From NCBI RefSeq assembly GCF_900155365.1, contig NZ_LT699738.1:192558-256557 (forward strand): DNA of 64,000 nucleotides. Direction: 5' to 3'. Below, piece after piece: positions 42,813-52,553 of this stretch; positions within the stretch are counted from its first letter, which is position 1, and every line of letters begins with the position of its first letter. The translations under genes and the position numbers were made by a program. The stretch comes from Collinsella bouchesdurhonensis (GTDB lineage Bacteria; Actinomycetota; Coriobacteriia; Coriobacteriales; Coriobacteriaceae). The notes beneath the pieces are model-generated. The model was not told the origin of the DNA, made no database searches, and worked only from the letters and a program-made list of their open reading frames with translations.

Positions 42813-43021
42813 GCAGCCCCTCTCGATCTCAAGCGCAAACGTTTCCCGCCAACGCTACCACAGCAGATGCGCAACGCAAACAAACATGCTCTGCGCTAGC
42901 CCAACTTGTCCACGCAGGCATACGGAGCAGCGGCGCGCACCACGATAATCCCATGCCCGCGTGCTATGCTTTGCGGCATCGTTTGCACGCAATGCGCCAA
43001 CAATATGTACGGGAGGCACGC

Positions 43022-43366
43022 ATGTCCCAAGAAGATATCAAGCAAAGCATCCACGACGCCTTTGATGAGGACGACCCGAGCCCGGCAAAACGAGCCCCCA
43101 AGCCCGGCTCCGGCAATCCCGGCCTTCCCATCGCTTCTCTCATCTTTGCCGTAGCAGGAGCCATCCTCGGCGGCTATGTCAGCTGGATTTTGAGCGTTAT
43201 CGCCGGCATCGTCGCCATCGTATTGGGCGTTGTGGCACGCAAGCAGGCATCTCCACGCCTTGGCCTTGCCCTCGCAGGCATCGTTATCGGCGTGCTTTGC
43301 ATCCTGAGCAGCCTCGCACTCGTAGGCATCTACCTGCTCAAGCTCAAGAACATGGGTCTGCTGTAA
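43022..43366 (+). CDS. Small DUF4190-like membrane protein
   Basis: 114 residues with GGGAGG before the ATG. An acidic, Pro-rich cytoplasmic N-terminus is followed by two hydrophobic hairpins (ASLIFAVAGAILGGYVSWIL with IAGIVAIVLGVVARKQA, then LGLALAGIVIGVLCILSSLA), the pattern of DUF4190. Function unknown. It lies 28 nt before the PHP phosphatase and may be co-transcribed. Confidence 0.78.
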   Translation: MSQEDIKQSIHDAFDEDDPSPAKRAPKPGSGNPGLPIASLIFAVAGAILGGYVSWILSVIAGIVAIVLGVVARKQASPRLGLALAGIVIGVLCILSSLALVGIYLLKLKNMGLL

Positions 43367-43394
43367 CAAGCCATCGCCCAATAAAGGAGCCCTT

Positions 43395-44303
43395 ATGCCT
43401 TGCTGCCCGTTGGTCGACTGCCATACTCACACGCATTTTTCCGATGGCGTCTCGACATTCGAGGAAAACGTCCGCGCGGCGGCGGGCGCCGGCTGCGAGC
43501 TAATGGTCTCGACCGATCACCTCACCCTGCCCGCCAGCATGGATGCTCCTGGAGGTGTGCAAGTCACGGTTGCAGACCTTCCGGCCCATCGTGCCGCCTT
43601 CGACGATGCTGTCAAACTCGCGGCCGAGCTTTCGCCCTCGCTCAAGCTGCTCTACGGCTTCGAATGCGACTGGTATCCCGGATGCGAGCCCCTGGTCAAA
43701 ACATGGTCGGCAGGCGCCGCTGTGCGCTTGGGCAGCATTCACTGGCTCGGCGACCCGGGCAATATCATGGCAGGAGCCGCGGGCGCTGCCGGCACCGCAG
43801 ATGTGCCCCGTGCCGACCCGCCCAACTCCGACGCCGGCTGGATCGATTACGATGCAGATCTGCATGTTTGGGAAAACCTCGGCGTTCACGAGGTCTGGCG
43901 CCGCTATGTCGACGCCTGGTGCGCTGCCTGCGAAAGCCCGCTCGATTTTGATGTAATGGCGCACCCGGACCTCCCCATGCGCTTTGCCAACGAGGGGCTT
44001 GCGCCGGATTTTGATCTTGCCCCCTTATGGGACCAGATGGCCGCCTGCGCACACGATACGCACAGGCGCATCGAAGTTTCCACGGCCGGTATGCGCAAAA
44101 GCGTGAACGATTATTACCCCACCCGCGGTCTGCTCGAACGTTTTGTCCATGCGAGCGTCCCTATCGCGTTTGGGTCTGATGCGCACCGCGCCTGTGATAT
44201 CTGCTGGGGCATCTGCGACGCCTACGCATTCGCCTATAGCTGCGGATACCGCTCGTTTGATATCCCCCGCGATGCCGGAGCATGGGAGACCGTCTCCCTC
44301 TAG
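43395..44303 (+). CDS. PHP-family histidinol-phosphatase
   Basis: 302 residues, with AAAGGAG before the ATG. Metal-binding PHP motifs are visible: VDCHTHTHFSDG, VSTDHLTLP, YGFECDWYP, GSIHWLGD, DVMAHPD, and FGSDAHRACD. This is the HisJ/HisK-type phosphatase that makes histidinol from histidinol phosphate. It faces the his operon, which lacks any other histidinol phosphatase, so it most likely completes the pathway. The symbol (hisJ or hisK) is left open. Confidence 0.88.
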   Translation: MPCCPLVDCHTHTHFSDGVSTFEENVRAAAGAGCELMVSTDHLTLPASMDAPGGVQVTVADLPAHRAAFDDAVKLAAELSPSLKLLYGFECDWYPGCEPLVKTWSAGAAVRLGSIHWLGDPGNIMAGAAGAAGTADVPRADPPNSDAGWIDYDADLHVWENLGVHEVWRRYVDAWCAACESPLDFDVMAHPDLPMRFANEGLAPDFDLAPLWDQMAACAHDTHRRIEVSTAGMRKSVNDYYPTRGLLERFVHASVPIAFGSDAHRACDICWGICDAYAFAYSCGYRSFDIPRDAGAWETVSL

Positions 44304-44350
44304 GGCGCCGGGGCATCGCGAAGCATCGCCACCCGTTGCCAAAAGCGACC

Positions 44351-44390
44351 AAAAATGGGCGGGTGCCATCCTCGCAGAAGGCGCCCGCCC
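44351..44390 (-). terminator. Terminator of the his operon
   Basis: On the minus strand GGGCGGGCGCC and GGCACCCGCCC form an 11-bp stem (one mismatch) followed by ATTTTTGG. Confidence 0.82.
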
Positions 44391-44411
44391 GATTACGTTA
44401 TGTAAAACCGG

Positions 44412-44729
44412 CTACTTCATGCGCGCATTGAGCTCGCCGGCAAGCTCATCGAGGGTCACGCCGTAGCGCTCGAGCGTCACGAGCAGGTGGTACACCAAGT
44501 CGCCCGCCTCGTAGCGAATGTGGTCGTGGTCTTTATCCTTGCAGGCCATGATCACCTCGCTTGCCTCCTCGGCAATCTTCTTGAGCAGTTCATCCTCGAC
44601 ATCGGTCAAAAGGCGCGCCGTATAGCTCTCTTCGGGCGAAGACTCGCGACGCCCATGAATCGTCGCGGCCAGGCTCTCCAGAGTCTCTCCGATATTGCCA
44701 TCCTGCACGTTAGCGGTACGTACGCCCAT
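44412..44729 (-). CDS. hisE: Phosphoribosyl-ATP pyrophosphatase
   Basis: 105-residue MazG-like enzyme that hydrolyses PR-ATP to PR-AMP (step 2). EEASEVIMACKD and YEAGDLVYHLLVTLE carry the Mg-binding acidic residues. GGGAGG lies before the ATG. It is the last gene of the operon and separate from hisI, not fused. Confidence 0.95.
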   Translation of the reverse strand: MGVRTANVQDGNIGETLESLAATIHGRRESSPEESYTARLLTDVEDELLKKIAEEASEVIMACKDKDHDHIRYEAGDLVYHLLVTLERYGVTLDELAGELNARMK

Positions 44730-44784
44730 GCTTGATTCCTCCCAAACGTAACGCCGCTGCTATCGCGGCTTGTATCCCATCTAC

Positions 44785-45117
44785 CTACGGCTCAACACGC
44801 TTGAAAAAACAACTGCGTGCACCCGTATGACATGCCGGACCGGGGCTGTCGACCTTCACAAGCAGCGTATCGCTATCGCAATCGGTCCATAGCTCGCGCA
44901 CTTGCTGCATATTTCCGCTGGTCGCGCCCTTATTCCAAAGCTCCTGGCGGCTGCGGCTCCAAAACCACGTGGTGCCGCGTTCAAGCGTGAGCCCCACCGA
45001 CTCCTCGTTCATCCACGCCACCATCAACACCTCACCGGTGTCGTACTGCTGAACCACGCACGGAATGAGGCCGCGTTCGTCATAGGTGAGCTGCGCGGGC
45101 GTTGTGACCTCGATCAT
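44785..45117 (-). CDS. hisI: Phosphoribosyl-AMP cyclohydrolase
   Basis: 110-residue Zn/Mg enzyme opening the purine ring of PR-AMP (step 3). [24 protein letters not shown] and the Zn Cys motif [12 protein letters not shown] are diagnostic. Its ATG follows the hisF stop directly. Confidence 0.96.
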   Translation of the reverse strand: MIEVTTPAQLTYDERGLIPCVVQQYDTGEVLMVAWMNEESVGLTLERGTTWFWSRSRQELWNKGATSGNMQQVRELWTDCDSDTLLVKVDSPGPACHTGARSCFFKRVEP

Positions 45118-45900
45118 CTAAAAATCCAATCTTACCGGGATACCCTGACTTGCCATGTACTCCTTTACCTGGCGAATGCTAAAGGTTCCAAAGTGAAACA
45201 CGCTTGCTGCAAGCACGGCATCGGCTTCGCCCTCGATAACGCCTTCGGCAAAATGCTCGAGCGTACCCACGCCGCCGCTCGCGATCACAGGGATGGAGAC
45301 CGCGCGAGCAACGGCACGCGTGAGCGCCAGATCAAATCCCTCTTTGGTGCCGTCGCGATCCATGCTCGTAAGCAAGATCTCGCCCGCGCCGCGTCGTGCC
45401 GCCTCCGCAGCCCACTCAACAGCATCGATACCCGTGGCATTGCGACCGCCCGCGGTAAAGACTTCCCACTTGTCGGCACCGGGCTTTCCGGGCATGCCCA
45501 CGCGCTTGGCATCGATAGCGCACACCACCGCCTGGCTGCCAAACGCCGCAGCGGCCTGGGTAATCAAATTTGGATCGCGCACAGCAGCCGAGTTGAGCGA
45601 CACCTTGTCGGCACCCGCCGCAACCATCTGGCGCATACCCGCAAGATCGCGAAAACCGCCGCCCACCGTATAGGGAATGGAGAGTTCCTCGGCCGCATGC
45701 GCAGCCATGTCGATTGTTGTCGCGCGATTGTCGCTCGTGGCGGTAATGTCCAAGAACACGACCTCGTCGGCTCCCTCACGGTCATACGCCGAGGCAAGCT
45801 CGACAGGATCACCCGCGTCGCGCAGTTCCACAAAGTTGACGCCCTTTACAACGCGTCCGCACTTGACATCCAAACACGGAATGATGCGCTTGGTTAGCAT
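45118..45900 (-). CDS. hisF: Imidazole glycerol phosphate synthase cyclase subunit
   Basis: 260-residue TIM barrel that uses ammonia from HisH to make IGP and [29 protein letters not shown] and the catalytic Asp in [11 protein letters not shown] fit HisF. The start overlaps the hisA stop by 7 nt. Confidence 0.97.
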   Translation of the reverse strand: MLTKRIIPCLDVKCGRVVKGVNFVELRDAGDPVELASAYDREGADEVVFLDITATSDNRATTIDMAAHAAEELSIPYTVGGGFRDLAGMRQMVAAGADKVSLNSAAVRDPNLITQAAAAFGSQAVVCAIDAKRVGMPGKPGADKWEVFTAGGRNATGIDAVEWAAEAARRGAGEILLTSMDRDGTKEGFDLALTRAVARAVSIPVIASGGVGTLEHFAEGVIEGEADAVLAASVFHFGTFSIRQVKEYMASQGIPVRLDF

Positions 45901-46646
45901 GCGCTCTCCTCTCCATGGGCCACGGCCAAGGCCTCGGCCAACGTGAAGTTGCCCTCATACAGGGCACGCCCGGTGATAGCGCCCTCGATGACATCCGCGC
46001 CCGCAGCGGCAACCGCACGAATGTCGTCGAGCATGGAGATTCCTCCCGAGGCGACAACCGGAAAGCCGGCAACGTGGGCCACGTGGGCATATGCCGCCAC
46101 ATCGATACCGGTCTGCATGCCATCGCGAGCGATATCGGTATAGACCAGGTGCCTGAAGCCCTGCTCGGCAAGCTGCCCCACCACCTCGTCAAGCGCCAAG
46201 CCCACGCCATCGCGCCAGCCGTTCACCTTGACCTGACCATCGCGAGCGGCAACGTCGGCTACCAGCAGGTCGCCAAAGCCGCGCGCCGCGACCTCAGCAA
46301 AGCCCGGCTCCGTTACCAAAACGGTACCCATGGCAATGCGCTTGGCGCCATACCCCGCAAGTTCATCGATGCGTGCAAGCGAGCGCACGCCGCCGCCCAC
46401 ATCGATAGACAGGCCGTCTACCTGGCAGATTGATTTGATGGCCCGAGAGTTGGCCGCACGTGCCTCCTCGTCTTCTTCAAATGCAGCCGAAAGATCGACC
46501 ACATGAAGCCACGTTGCGCCCTGCGCGGCAAACTCCCTCGCAACCGAAACGGGATCGTCGGAATAAACCTTGCAGCGGCTTCGGTCGCCGCGCTCCAGAC
46601 GAACGACCTTGCCGCCAATCAGATCGATAGCGGGAAACAAAATCAT
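45894..46646 (-). CDS. hisA: Phosphoribosylformimino-AICAR-P isomerase
   Basis: 250-residue TIM-barrel isomerase (step 4). [13 protein letters not shown] carries the first catalytic Asp, and [12 protein letters not shown] the second. The start overlaps the hisH stop as ATGA. Confidence 0.97.
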   Translation of the reverse strand: MILFPAIDLIGGKVVRLERGDRSRCKVYSDDPVSVAREFAAQGATWLHVVDLSAAFEEDEEARAANSRAIKSICQVDGLSIDVGGGVRSLARIDELAGYGAKRIAMGTVLVTEPGFAEVAARGFGDLLVADVAARDGQVKVNGWRDGVGLALDEVVGQLAEQGFRHLVYTDIARDGMQTGIDVAAYAHVAHVAGFPVVASGGISMLDDIRAVAAAGADVIEGAITGRALYEGNFTLAEALAVAHGEESAC

Positions 46647-47392
46647 GCGTCTACCTCCCCATCGTTCATGGCACCCTCGACGATGCCCACGAAGTTCTCG
46701 ATAAGCCGCAGACCGCGCGCCGAGGATTTCTCGGGATGGAACTGGCAGCCAAAAACGCGCCCACGCTGCACCATACAGGCAAAACTGCGCGTATAGTGCG
46801 TATGGGCAAGGGTATCGGCAGCGGGCACATCGAGGTCTGCCGCATACGAATGCGTGAAGTACATGTTGGCGCCCTCGGGGAAACCACGCAGAAGAGGCGA
46901 AGCGGCACCCTCCTTGGTCAGATGCACCTGATCCCAACCAACATGGGGAACTTTAAGACGCGTGGACTCAAGGCGCGAACACGACCCCTGAATCAGTCCC
47001 AAACCGCGCACCCAACGTCTGCCGTCAGCCTCAAAAATCACTCCGGGATTTAAACCCTTGCCGTAAGCGTCGTTCGCAATAGCTACAGAGGTATCCTCGG
47101 GAACACCCTCGTCACCGCGGTCAAGCAGCAGCTGAAGCCCCAGGCAAATACCTAAGATCGGCTTGTTTGCGCCAGCGGCCTCGAGCACCGCCTGGTCAAG
47201 CCCCGACTCGCTCATATAGGAGATGGCATCGTAAAACGACCCCACGCCGGGAATCACGATGCCGTCGGCCGCGCGGACACACGCGGGATCGTCGCTCGCA
47301 TAGGCCTCGGCGCCAGCGCGCGCAAAACCGCGCACCACGCTCGACAGGTTGCCCTTGTGGTAGTCGACGATGACAATCGATGGACTGAGCAC
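46643..47392 (-). CDS. hisH: Imidazole glycerol phosphate synthase glutamine amidotransferase subunit
   Basis: 249-residue class I glutaminase. GICLGLQLL holds the nucleophile Cys, and FHPEKSS the His/Glu. The GTG start at 47392 is chosen because GAGGGA lies just upstream. An ATG 21 nt earlier has no ribosome site. A ~20-residue insertion between the nucleophile and VPHVGWDQ is longer than in many HisH. Confidence 0.94.
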   Translation of the reverse strand: MLSPSIVIVDYHKGNLSSVVRGFARAGAEAYASDDPACVRAADGIVIPGVGSFYDAISYMSESGLDQAVLEAAGANKPILGICLGLQLLLDRGDEGVPEDTSVAIANDAYGKGLNPGVIFEADGRRWVRGLGLIQGSCSRLESTRLKVPHVGWDQVHLTKEGAASPLLRGFPEGANMYFTHSYAADLDVPAADTLAHTHYTRSFACMVQRGRVFGCQFHPEKSSARGLRLIENFVGIVEGAMNDGEVDA

Positions 47393-47434
47393 TGTTCCCT
47401 CTTCTCTTACCATTCAATCGATTAAAACGCCCAG

Positions 47435-48022
47435 CTAAAGGGTTCCCTTGGTCGATGGCACGCCCTTTACGCGCGGGTCCATCTCACACGCAAAGCGCAT
47501 GGCACGGCCCGTGGCCTTGAATGCCGCCTCGATAATGTGATGGCTGTTCTCGCCCGCCAGCTCGCGCACGTGCAGCGTGAGCTGGGCATCGCGCGCAAAG
47601 GCGTAGAAAAACTCGACCGCAAGCTCGGTATCGAACGAGCCCACGCGCTCGGTGGGCAGCGGCAGGTCACAATAGGCCTGACCGCGGCCGGAAATATCGA
47701 CTGCCGCCATGACGAGCGTCTCGTCCATGGGGATGGTCGAATCAGCAAAGCGCGTGATGCCCGCTTTATCGCCAAGCGCCTGGCAAAACGCCTCGCCCAA
47801 CACGATGCCCGTATCCTCCACGGTGTGGTGCGCATCGACCTCAACGTCGCCCGCGGCATGCACCGTCAGGTCAAACTGGCCATGACGACCAAACGCGTTG
47901 AGCATGTGGTCGAAAAACGGCACACCCGTATCGATATCGCAAACGCCAGACCCATCGAGGTCGAGCTTGATCTGGATGTCGGTCTCCCCCGTCTTGCGGG
48001 CTACCTCTACGGTGCGAGACAT
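47435..48022 (-). CDS. hisB: Imidazoleglycerol-phosphate dehydratase
   Basis: 195-residue monofunctional Mn-dependent dehydratase (step 6). Metal motifs are DAHHTVEDTGIVLGEA and GENSHHIIEAAFKA. There is no fused phosphatase domain, which agrees with a separate PHP phosphatase. Confidence 0.96.
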   Translation of the reverse strand: MSRTVEVARKTGETDIQIKLDLDGSGVCDIDTGVPFFDHMLNAFGRHGQFDLTVHAAGDVEVDAHHTVEDTGIVLGEAFCQALGDKAGITRFADSTIPMDETLVMAAVDISGRGQAYCDLPLPTERVGSFDTELAVEFFYAFARDAQLTLHVRELAGENSHHIIEAAFKATGRAMRFACEMDPRVKGVPSTKGTL

Positions 48023-49138
48023 CTACATCTCCTCCTTTACGAGCACGGCAAGCGCACTCAATACAGCGTCGTTTTCTGCAGGCGTACCCACGGTGATGCG
48101 CAGGCAGCCGGCAAGTCCGGGCGCATAGCTAAAGTCGCGCACAAGAATCGAGTACTCGTCGCGCAGACGCTCGCGCACACGGGTCGCACGCGCCATACGC
48201 ACAAGCAGGAAGTTGCCAAAACTCGGCCAGACCTCAACGGGCAGGCCTTTGGCAGCAAACGCCTCGAGCGCAGCCTTGACGCGCTCACGCTCCGCGGCAA
48301 CCTGGGCCACAACCGGCGCATAGGCATCGCGAGCGCGCACGGCCGCAAGCGCCGCCGCCTGCGTAAGCACATTGACCGAGTAGATCTGGCGAATCGCCGC
48401 AAACACGTCGATAACCTCGGGCGCCGCGATCACATATCCGCAGCGCGTGCCTGCCGCCCCAAAGGCCTTGGACAGTGTGTGCAGGATAACGAGGTTGGAA
48501 TACTTCTCGATAAGTCCTTGGGCTGTGGTCTTGGCACCAAAGGAGGCATCGGCAAACTCGATATACGCCTCGTCGACCATGACCATACCGGGACATGCCT
48601 CGCAGAGCTTAGCGACAAAATCGAGCGAAGCCACATCTCCCGTGGGATTGTTGGGCGAGGTCACGATAGCAAGATCGCATGAGGGGGCCGCCTCGAGCAC
48701 CGCCGCGCAATCGAGCTCGAAGGTCTTGGGATCGCGCCATACGTCACGCACCCCGGTCTCAACAAGCGAGGCAAAAAACGCGTATTCGCTAAAGCACGGT
48801 GGGCAATTGAGCAGCGTGCGCCCGCGCCCGCCAAAGGCGAGCAGGAAGTTATAGAGCAGCTCGTCGCCACCGTTTCCTACGCAGACCATCTCGCGCGGCA
48901 CACCATGCCAGACGGCCAGCTCGTCACGCAAGTCGTTGCTCATGGGATCGGGATAGCGGTTGAGGGGCGTTGCGGCCAAGGCGGCGTCAACGGCCTCGCG
49001 CACGCCCTCGGGCACGGGATAGGTGTTCTCGTTTGCCGAGAGATTAATGCTCGTGGGCGTGAAGTTGGGGTCATACGACTCGATACTCGCCAGATACGGC
49101 TGCACGAGCTCCTTCATCTTCTGGGAAAGCTCCGCCAT
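48023..49138 (-). CDS. hisC: Histidinol-phosphate aminotransferase
   Basis: 371-residue fold-type I PLP transaminase. SANENTYPVPEGV opens the family pattern, SPNNPTGDVAS binds PLP, VDEAYIEFAD is conserved, and the Schiff-base Lys lies in HTLSKAFGAAGTRCGY. It abuts hisB and hisD (stop/start within 2 nt). Confidence 0.96.
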   Translation of the reverse strand: MAELSQKMKELVQPYLASIESYDPNFTPTSINLSANENTYPVPEGVREAVDAALAATPLNRYPDPMSNDLRDELAVWHGVPREMVCVGNGGDELLYNFLLAFGGRGRTLLNCPPCFSEYAFFASLVETGVRDVWRDPKTFELDCAAVLEAAPSCDLAIVTSPNNPTGDVASLDFVAKLCEACPGMVMVDEAYIEFADASFGAKTTAQGLIEKYSNLVILHTLSKAFGAAGTRCGYVIAAPEVIDVFAAIRQIYSVNVLTQAAALAAVRARDAYAPVVAQVAAERERVKAALEAFAAKGLPVEVWPSFGNFLLVRMARATRVRERLRDEYSILVRDFSYAPGLAGCLRITVGTPAENDAVLSALAVLVKEEM

Positions 49139-49140
49139 CG

Positions 49141-50541
49141 CTATTCACCCGCCGACGCCGCGCCACGGGCGACCGTCTGGACGTCATCGTCCGGCCAAGC
49201 AACAGCAGTAAGGTCCGTGCCGGCAAGTGCCTCGCAGCTTACGGAATCTTCACCCTGCTCCAGAATGCGACGACGCAGCGCCGCAGAAAGAGCGTGGGAC
49301 CACAAGCCCTCGGCCTCAGCCAAACGCTGAGTCGCAGGCGCATCCTTCATCAGGCCCTGAGGAGTATAGCAAATGACGCTCGAGCGCTTGACGAACTCTT
49401 CGACAGAAAGCGGATTGGAGAAAAGCGCCGTGCCGCCCGTGGGAAGCGTGTGGTTGGGACCGGCAACGTAGTCGCCAAGGGGCTCGGAGCTCCAAGCGCC
49501 CACAAAGATGGCACCGGCGTTGCGAATGCCGCCCAGCAGCCCCATGGCATCTTTGCAGTGAAGCTCCAAGTGCTCCGGCGCCACGGTGTTGACGGCCTCG
49601 ACTGCCGCCGACATATCGGCAGCGACTACGATCGTGCCCTCGTTGTCAAGAGAGGTACGCGTAATCTCCGCGCGGGGCGACTGAGCCACCAGGACCTCGA
49701 TGCCGCGCTCGACCTGGGCGGCAAAATCGGCATCGCAGGTAACCAGGTAGCAAGCTGCCAGCGGGTCGTGCTCAGCCTGCGCCATAAGATCAGCCGCAAC
49801 GACCATGGGGTTCGCGCTCGCATCGGCGAGCACGCAAACCTCGGACGGTCCGGCGATCATATCGATACCGATATCACCCGAGACAATCTGCTTGGCAGCA
49901 GCCACGAACGCGTTGCCCGGACCGGTGATCTTATCGACCTTGGGGATGGTCTCGGTACCGTAAGCGAGCGCCGCTACTGCCTGCGCGCCGCCCACCATGT
50001 AGATCTCGTCCACACCGCCGAGCTTTGCGGCAGCAAGCGTGTAGGGGCTGATAAGTCCATCCTTTTGCGGAGGCGTGACCATGACCACGCGCTTGACCCC
50101 TGCAACCTTGGCGGGAATAGCGTTCATGAGTACCGTCGAAGGATACTGCGCGCGTCCGCCCGGCACGTAGATGCCGGCCGCCGCAAGCGGGGTCACCTTG
50201 ACGCCGAGCATGGTGCCATCCGTGCGCGTGGTAAACCAGCTCTGCTCGACCTCGCGCTCGTGGAACTCGCGAATCTGTGCGGCGGCCTTCTCGAGCGCCG
50301 CGACAAACGTGGGGTCCAAGCCCTCAAGCGCCGCATCGATCTGCTCCTGCGGCAAACGGAAACTCTCAAGGTCAACACCGTCAAAACGGCTGCAATAGTC
50401 GCGTACCGCCGCGTCTCCCTCGGCGCGCACGCGGGCCACGATCTCCTTGGCAGAAGCCACGATATTCTCGGGCAGCACGCCCTTGCGATTGAGCTGGTTG
50501 ACGCTCAGCAGCTCGCCCGCTGCCAACTTGATGGTCTTCAT
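49141..50541 (-). CDS. hisD: Histidinol dehydrogenase
   Basis: 466-residue NAD/Zn enzyme for the last two oxidation steps. GGRAQYPSTVLMNAIPAKVA, AQAVAALAYGTETIP, AGPSEVCVLADASA, the Zn ligands in QAEHDP, and GPNHTLPTGGTA are all present. Confidence 0.97.
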   Translation of the reverse strand: MKTIKLAAGELLSVNQLNRKGVLPENIVASAKEIVARVRAEGDAAVRDYCSRFDGVDLESFRLPQEQIDAALEGLDPTFVAALEKAAAQIREFHEREVEQSWFTTRTDGTMLGVKVTPLAAAGIYVPGGRAQYPSTVLMNAIPAKVAGVKRVVMVTPPQKDGLISPYTLAAAKLGGVDEIYMVGGAQAVAALAYGTETIPKVDKITGPGNAFVAAAKQIVSGDIGIDMIAGPSEVCVLADASANPMVVAADLMAQAEHDPLAACYLVTCDADFAAQVERGIEVLVAQSPRAEITRTSLDNEGTIVVAADMSAAVEAVNTVAPEHLELHCKDAMGLLGGIRNAGAIFVGAWSSEPLGDYVAGPNHTLPTGGTALFSNPLSVEEFVKRSSVICYTPQGLMKDAPATQRLAEAEGLWSHALSAALRRRILEQGEDSVSCEALAGTDLTAVAWPDDDVQTVARGAASAGE

Positions 50542-50605
50542 CTCAAACAGTCCTATCTCTATTGGGCATCTGCGCCCATGCTACGTCAAAATCGATATAT
50601 GCCCG

Positions 50606-52327
50606 CTACTGAGCCGAGCCCGCAACGGGCTCGAAATGGAGATGCTCCACCGCAGCGGCCAGTCGCTCGCCCAAGATGCGCACGCGCGGATCCAAACGGG
50701 CAGCACCGGGGTTCACAAAGAAACGCGCTGTGCATTCCATGATCTCGCCGGTGATAACCAGATCGTTCTCGCGCAGGGTGGAACCCGTGGCCGTGATATC
50801 GACAATGCGGTCGGTCATGCCGACGATGGGCCCCAACTCGATATTGCCGTGTAGTGAGACGATATCCGCCACCACGCCGCGACTCGCATACCACGCCGCA
50901 GCGATGCGCGGATACTTAGTAGCGACGCGCAACGAGCCACGACGGGCATAATTGCGCTCGGCCTGGCCTGCACGCCAGGAAGGCTCCGCCTCGATAAACT
51001 TGCAGGCGCCATAGCCAAGGTCGACCAGCTGCAAAAGGTTGAGACCGGCCTCGATCAGGGAGTCGCGGCCGCAAATGCCGCAGTCGGCGCCGCCACAGCC
51101 CACAAAGGCAGGCGCATCGCTGGGGCGCACGATAATAAACTCGATGTCGCCGATGCCGTCCTCGCCCGCGCGGGTATCACGGCCGTGCACGATAAGATGA
51201 CGGCCCGGGTCGCGCAGCTCGGAGGCATCGATGCCGGCGGCCTCCAGAACCTCGAGCGTATCGGCCTTGAGAGAACCCTTGGGCACGGCGATGCGCAACG
51301 GGGCGCCCGCTGCGTTGCCCGTGCGCACGGCAGCGTGGTCGCCGTCGGCGGCGTCCTCTGCCGTGTTCAGCGCGCTCTCCAGACGCTCGAGCGAAAAGGC
51401 AAAACCCGCCGCGGGCACTTCGTCATCGGATTCGAACACGCCAGAGAACACCGAGTCATACCTACCGCCCGAACCCACGGGATCGGGAAGACCGCCCGCA
51501 TAGGCCTTGAACACCAGACCAGTGTAGTAATCGAAGGAATTCATAATGGAAAAGTCAAAGGAGAGCAGCGCGGCGTCCTGAGCATCCAAACCCGCGATAA
51601 GCGCACGAAGCTCGCACGTCATGTCGTCTGCGACACCGGCTGCGGCGAGAAGCTCGTCCACGCGATCGAGAACCGATGCACCGCCCACCAGGCGCGGCAG
51701 CTCGCAGATGGCAGCCTTCATGGCATCGGGCTCGCTGCTTGCCATCACGCGAGCGTCCAGGTCCACAAAATCATTTGCGTGAACCATACGCAAGGCGTCC
51801 TCGGCCAAAGATGCGTCGCTCACATGTGCAAGAAGCGTTTTAAAAGGACGGACGCTGCCACATACAACCCTGGCATCGGCAAGGCCCAGAGCACGAACGG
51901 CGCTTGTCACCAGCGAAACCATCTCGACATCGCCCGCGGCGTCCCCTTCGCCGATAAGCTCGAAACCCAGCTGCGTAAACTGACGGGAGCCGCCAGCGCC
52001 ACGCACCTGCTCGCGCACGACCGGAGCCTCATAGCGCAGGCGAAGCGGCAAATCGGCCGAGCGCATGCGCGTAGAGACCAGGCGAACGATGGGAAGCGTA
52101 TTGTCGGGTCGCACTACGAGCAAGCGGCCATCGTCATCAAACAACTTGAACGGGGTGTCCGCAATGCGGCCACCCTCCTCGAGAGAGCCCTTGTCCTCGA
52201 GCAGCGGCGTTTCGACTGGAAGGTAATGATGAGCACGAAAGCAGTCCCTCACCGTCTGTGCGATCTCCTCGCGCGCCTGAGCCTCCTCGGGCAAAATGTC
52301 CCTGAATCCCCACGGTGTGGCCGTCAT
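50606..52327 (-). CDS. hisZG: HisZ-HisG fusion: ATP phosphoribosyltransferase with fused regulatory subunit
   Basis: 573 residues from the ATG at 52327. Residues about 1-325 are HisZ, the histidyl-tRNA-synthetase-like regulatory subunit (TPWGFRDILPEEA, VVRPDNTLPIVRL, RYEAPVVRE, FTQLGFELIG, SGGRYDSV). Residues about 343-573 are short-form HisG (LRIAVPKGSLKADTLEVLEA, VGMTDRIVDITATGSTLREN). Short HisG normally needs separate HisZ in a hetero-octamer, but here both are in one chain without stop or frameshift. It is the first gene of the his operon. Its HisG Cys-rich loop GCGGADCGICGRD is unusual. Confidence 0.93.
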   Translation of the reverse strand: MTATPWGFRDILPEEAQAREEIAQTVRDCFRAHHYLPVETPLLEDKGSLEEGGRIADTPFKLFDDDGRLLVVRPDNTLPIVRLVSTRMRSADLPLRLRYEAPVVREQVRGAGGSRQFTQLGFELIGEGDAAGDVEMVSLVTSAVRALGLADARVVCGSVRPFKTLLAHVSDASLAEDALRMVHANDFVDLDARVMASSEPDAMKAAICELPRLVGGASVLDRVDELLAAAGVADDMTCELRALIAGLDAQDAALLSFDFSIMNSFDYYTGLVFKAYAGGLPDPVGSGGRYDSVFSGVFESDDEVPAAGFAFSLERLESALNTAEDAADGDHAAVRTGNAAGAPLRIAVPKGSLKADTLEVLEAAGIDASELRDPGRHLIVHGRDTRAGEDGIGDIEFIIVRPSDAPAFVGCGGADCGICGRDSLIEAGLNLLQLVDLGYGACKFIEAEPSWRAGQAERNYARRGSLRVATKYPRIAAAWYASRGVVADIVSLHGNIELGPIVGMTDRIVDITATGSTLRENDLVITGEIMECTARFFVNPGAARLDPRVRILGERLAAAVEHLHFEPVAGSAQ

Positions 52328-52364
52328 ACGTGCGTCCATCCCCTCTACGATAGCCAACATATCG

Positions 52365-52388
52365 AAAAAAGAACCGGCCTCGGCCGGT
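52365..52388 (-). terminator. Terminator-like hairpin directly upstream of hisZG
   Basis: On the minus strand ACCGGCC-GA-GGCCGGT is followed by TCTTTTTTCG, ending about 38 nt before the chosen hisZG ATG. A possible -10 TATGCT lies just upstream of it. It is separate from the trkA terminator and may act as an attenuator. Confidence 0.7.
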
Positions 52389-52500
52389 GTCCGATACTTT
52401 AGCATACTAGAGTGCCTTCTGCGCGAACCCCTCAAAATCGGTAACAGAACCGTGACAATCGCACATGGAAGTCCACATGAGAGAACATGGCCCCACTCAC

Positions 52501-52538
52501 AAAAAGGCCGCACCCGGAAAACCCAGATGCGGCCTTTT
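52501..52538 (-). terminator. Terminator of the ATPase-trkA operon
   Basis: AAAAGGCCGCA and TGCGGCCTTTT form an 11-bp stem. TTTTTG follows on the minus strand. Confidence 0.85.
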
Positions 52539-52553
52539 GCAAATTAGCAATGT

